DNA of 64,000 nt. Origin: Ianthella basta (taxonomy: Eukaryota; Porifera; Demospongiae; Verongiida; Ianthellidae). Positions 63,103 through 64,000 of the stretch are shown here, in pieces. The stretch is taken from positions 2,226,699-2,290,698 of the forward strand of contig OZ025872.1 in the NCBI GenBank assembly GCA_964019415.1. Direction: 5' to 3'. Within the stretch, counting starts at the first letter, position 1, and the number at the start of each line of letters is the position of its first letter. The notes below the pieces were generated by a model. That model did not search any database. It was not told where the DNA came from and was given only the letters and a program-made list of their open reading frames with translations. The translations under genes and the position numbers were made by a program.

Positions 63103-63282
63103 TACTGAATGAGCTCTTTACTAGGCGTCTTCTAACAGCAGAAGAGTGCCTTGAGGAGGCCAGTCAGGGAAGGCGGGGGTTGGAGCATATTGTTCAATCA
63201 CTGTTGACCAAAACTGCAGTGGTATTTCTGGAAGCCTGTGAAGCTCTGGAGAAACATGGCTGCGCTATGAACCACCTGAAGA
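63103..63282 (+). CDS. Orphan CARD-like exon 2, unit B
   Basis: Open 180-nt phase 1-1 exon equivalent to 31,912-32,091, with LLTAEECLEEAS and ALEKHGCAMNHLK retained and a few substitutions in the middle helix. Any downstream Roc fragment would lie beyond the window. Confidence 0.45.
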
Positions 63283-63409
63283 GTGAGTTGTACTGTAGTA
63301 ACAACCCACATGCATGAGATGTGTTCAAGTACTGCACTATGACAGTGTGATATGTGACACGTGCGGGGAGAAAGGGGTGATGATGTTTGGTGCACACACA
63401 CACGCACGC

Positions 63410-63449
<40 letters not shown>

Positions 63450-63535
63450 CACACACATACAACACACACACTCACACACACTCTAGCTTGTTCACCCTGT
63501 GTGTGTATCAAAATCAATGCTGTTTTCCCATGCAG

Positions 63536-63716
63536 TGCTGACAGAGGTGTACCAAGAGAAGTTAGCAGTGAAGTGAAGAGGATAGAAGGAGAAGGAGAGT
63601 ACCTGGCTGGCAGATTGATTAGTATCCAGCACACCAAACCATCAGAGGTTGTAACCAGAACACCTGATGTCTGAAGTTTGAATACGTTGGTGAATTTAAA
63701 GCTCGCTAATTGAGAG
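63536..63716 (+). pseudogene. Degenerate CARD-like exon, unit B
   Basis: Equivalent of 32,383-32,563, with the same early TGA after LAVK and the same 181-nt length. Confidence 0.5.
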
Positions 63717-64000
63717 GTTGGTGAGATGTTAGTGTGTTTGTTGTTCCAGATAATAATCTGTGCCGCTCAGAGGATCTCCACACAACCTGTTCATCTGTCC
63801 CTTTCATATGGAGGTTTGGTGCAGTTGTATAGTAAAGACAGTGACCACACTGCCATGTAGCGTATACAACAATGGTGGAACATTCATGTGTAGGGTCTCT
63901 CTGAGATAATTGCTCACATCATTCATGTTGAGGATGGTGGCTGTTAACTGGCATTCTTTCTCTTGAGTTTGCATCCTAAAACTTGTGTACGTTTGATACT

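Overview
The window is eukaryotic nuclear DNA, almost certainly from an invertebrate metazoan. Genes are split into many small exons with GT/AG introns, dinucleotide microsatellites are very dense, and the proteins are animal types: ankyrin repeats with a Roc-COR-like GTPase and death-fold (CARD-like) domains, and the microtubule polymerase XMAP215/ch-TOG/CKAP5. A sponge or another early-branching, repeat-rich animal would fit, but that is inference. No bacterial features were seen.

The dominant structure is a direct tandem segmental duplication. Unit A (about 1-34,252) and unit B (about 34,253-64,000, running off the window) are collinear and very similar. Each unit carries, in order: (1) an upstream region with a conserved TGACGTCA site; (2) a gene of about 20 exons for an ankyrin / Roc-COR-like / CARD-like protein, A at 1,670-17,671 and B at 35,802-52,395; (3) the 3' half only of a CKAP5-like gene (TOG4, TOG5 and C-terminus), A at 19,920-30,189 and B at 52,876-61,385; (4) a set of small, partly degenerate CARD-like exons, A at 31,143-32,563 and B at 62,335-63,716. 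In unit A these are followed by a broken fragment of the Roc exon (33,024-33,205), which suggests a third, decayed copy of the receptor-like gene.

The ankyrin-Roc-COR-CARD gene resembles DAPK1 without its kinase domain. It probably encodes an intracellular nucleotide-switch scaffold that passes a signal through a death-fold interaction domain; this is inferred from architecture. The two copies are nearly the same from exon 1 to the Roc-COR exon but have different C-terminal signalling modules. A has two tandem CARD-like domains of one type with duplicated linker exons. B has one CARD-like domain of another type. Homology resumes at a shared 17-nt terminal exon. The swapped segment begins near a long TG microsatellite, and most exons there are symmetric phase 1-1, so domains can be exchanged without breaking frame. 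Further orphan CARD-like exons of the same phase lie downstream of both gene copies. I consider this modular, recombining receptor locus the most interesting content.

The CKAP5-like fragments lack TOG1-TOG3 and are both disrupted by different lesions. A has two stops, a lost splice acceptor and a frameshift. B has a deletion of its first three exons, two stops and three frameshifting indels. Both look like recently dead passengers in the duplication. Young insertions distinguish or mark the units: a 600-bp inverted-repeat element only in A, a 145-bp element with a 12-bp target duplication and a hammerhead-like core only in B, and a 70-bp foldback element in both.
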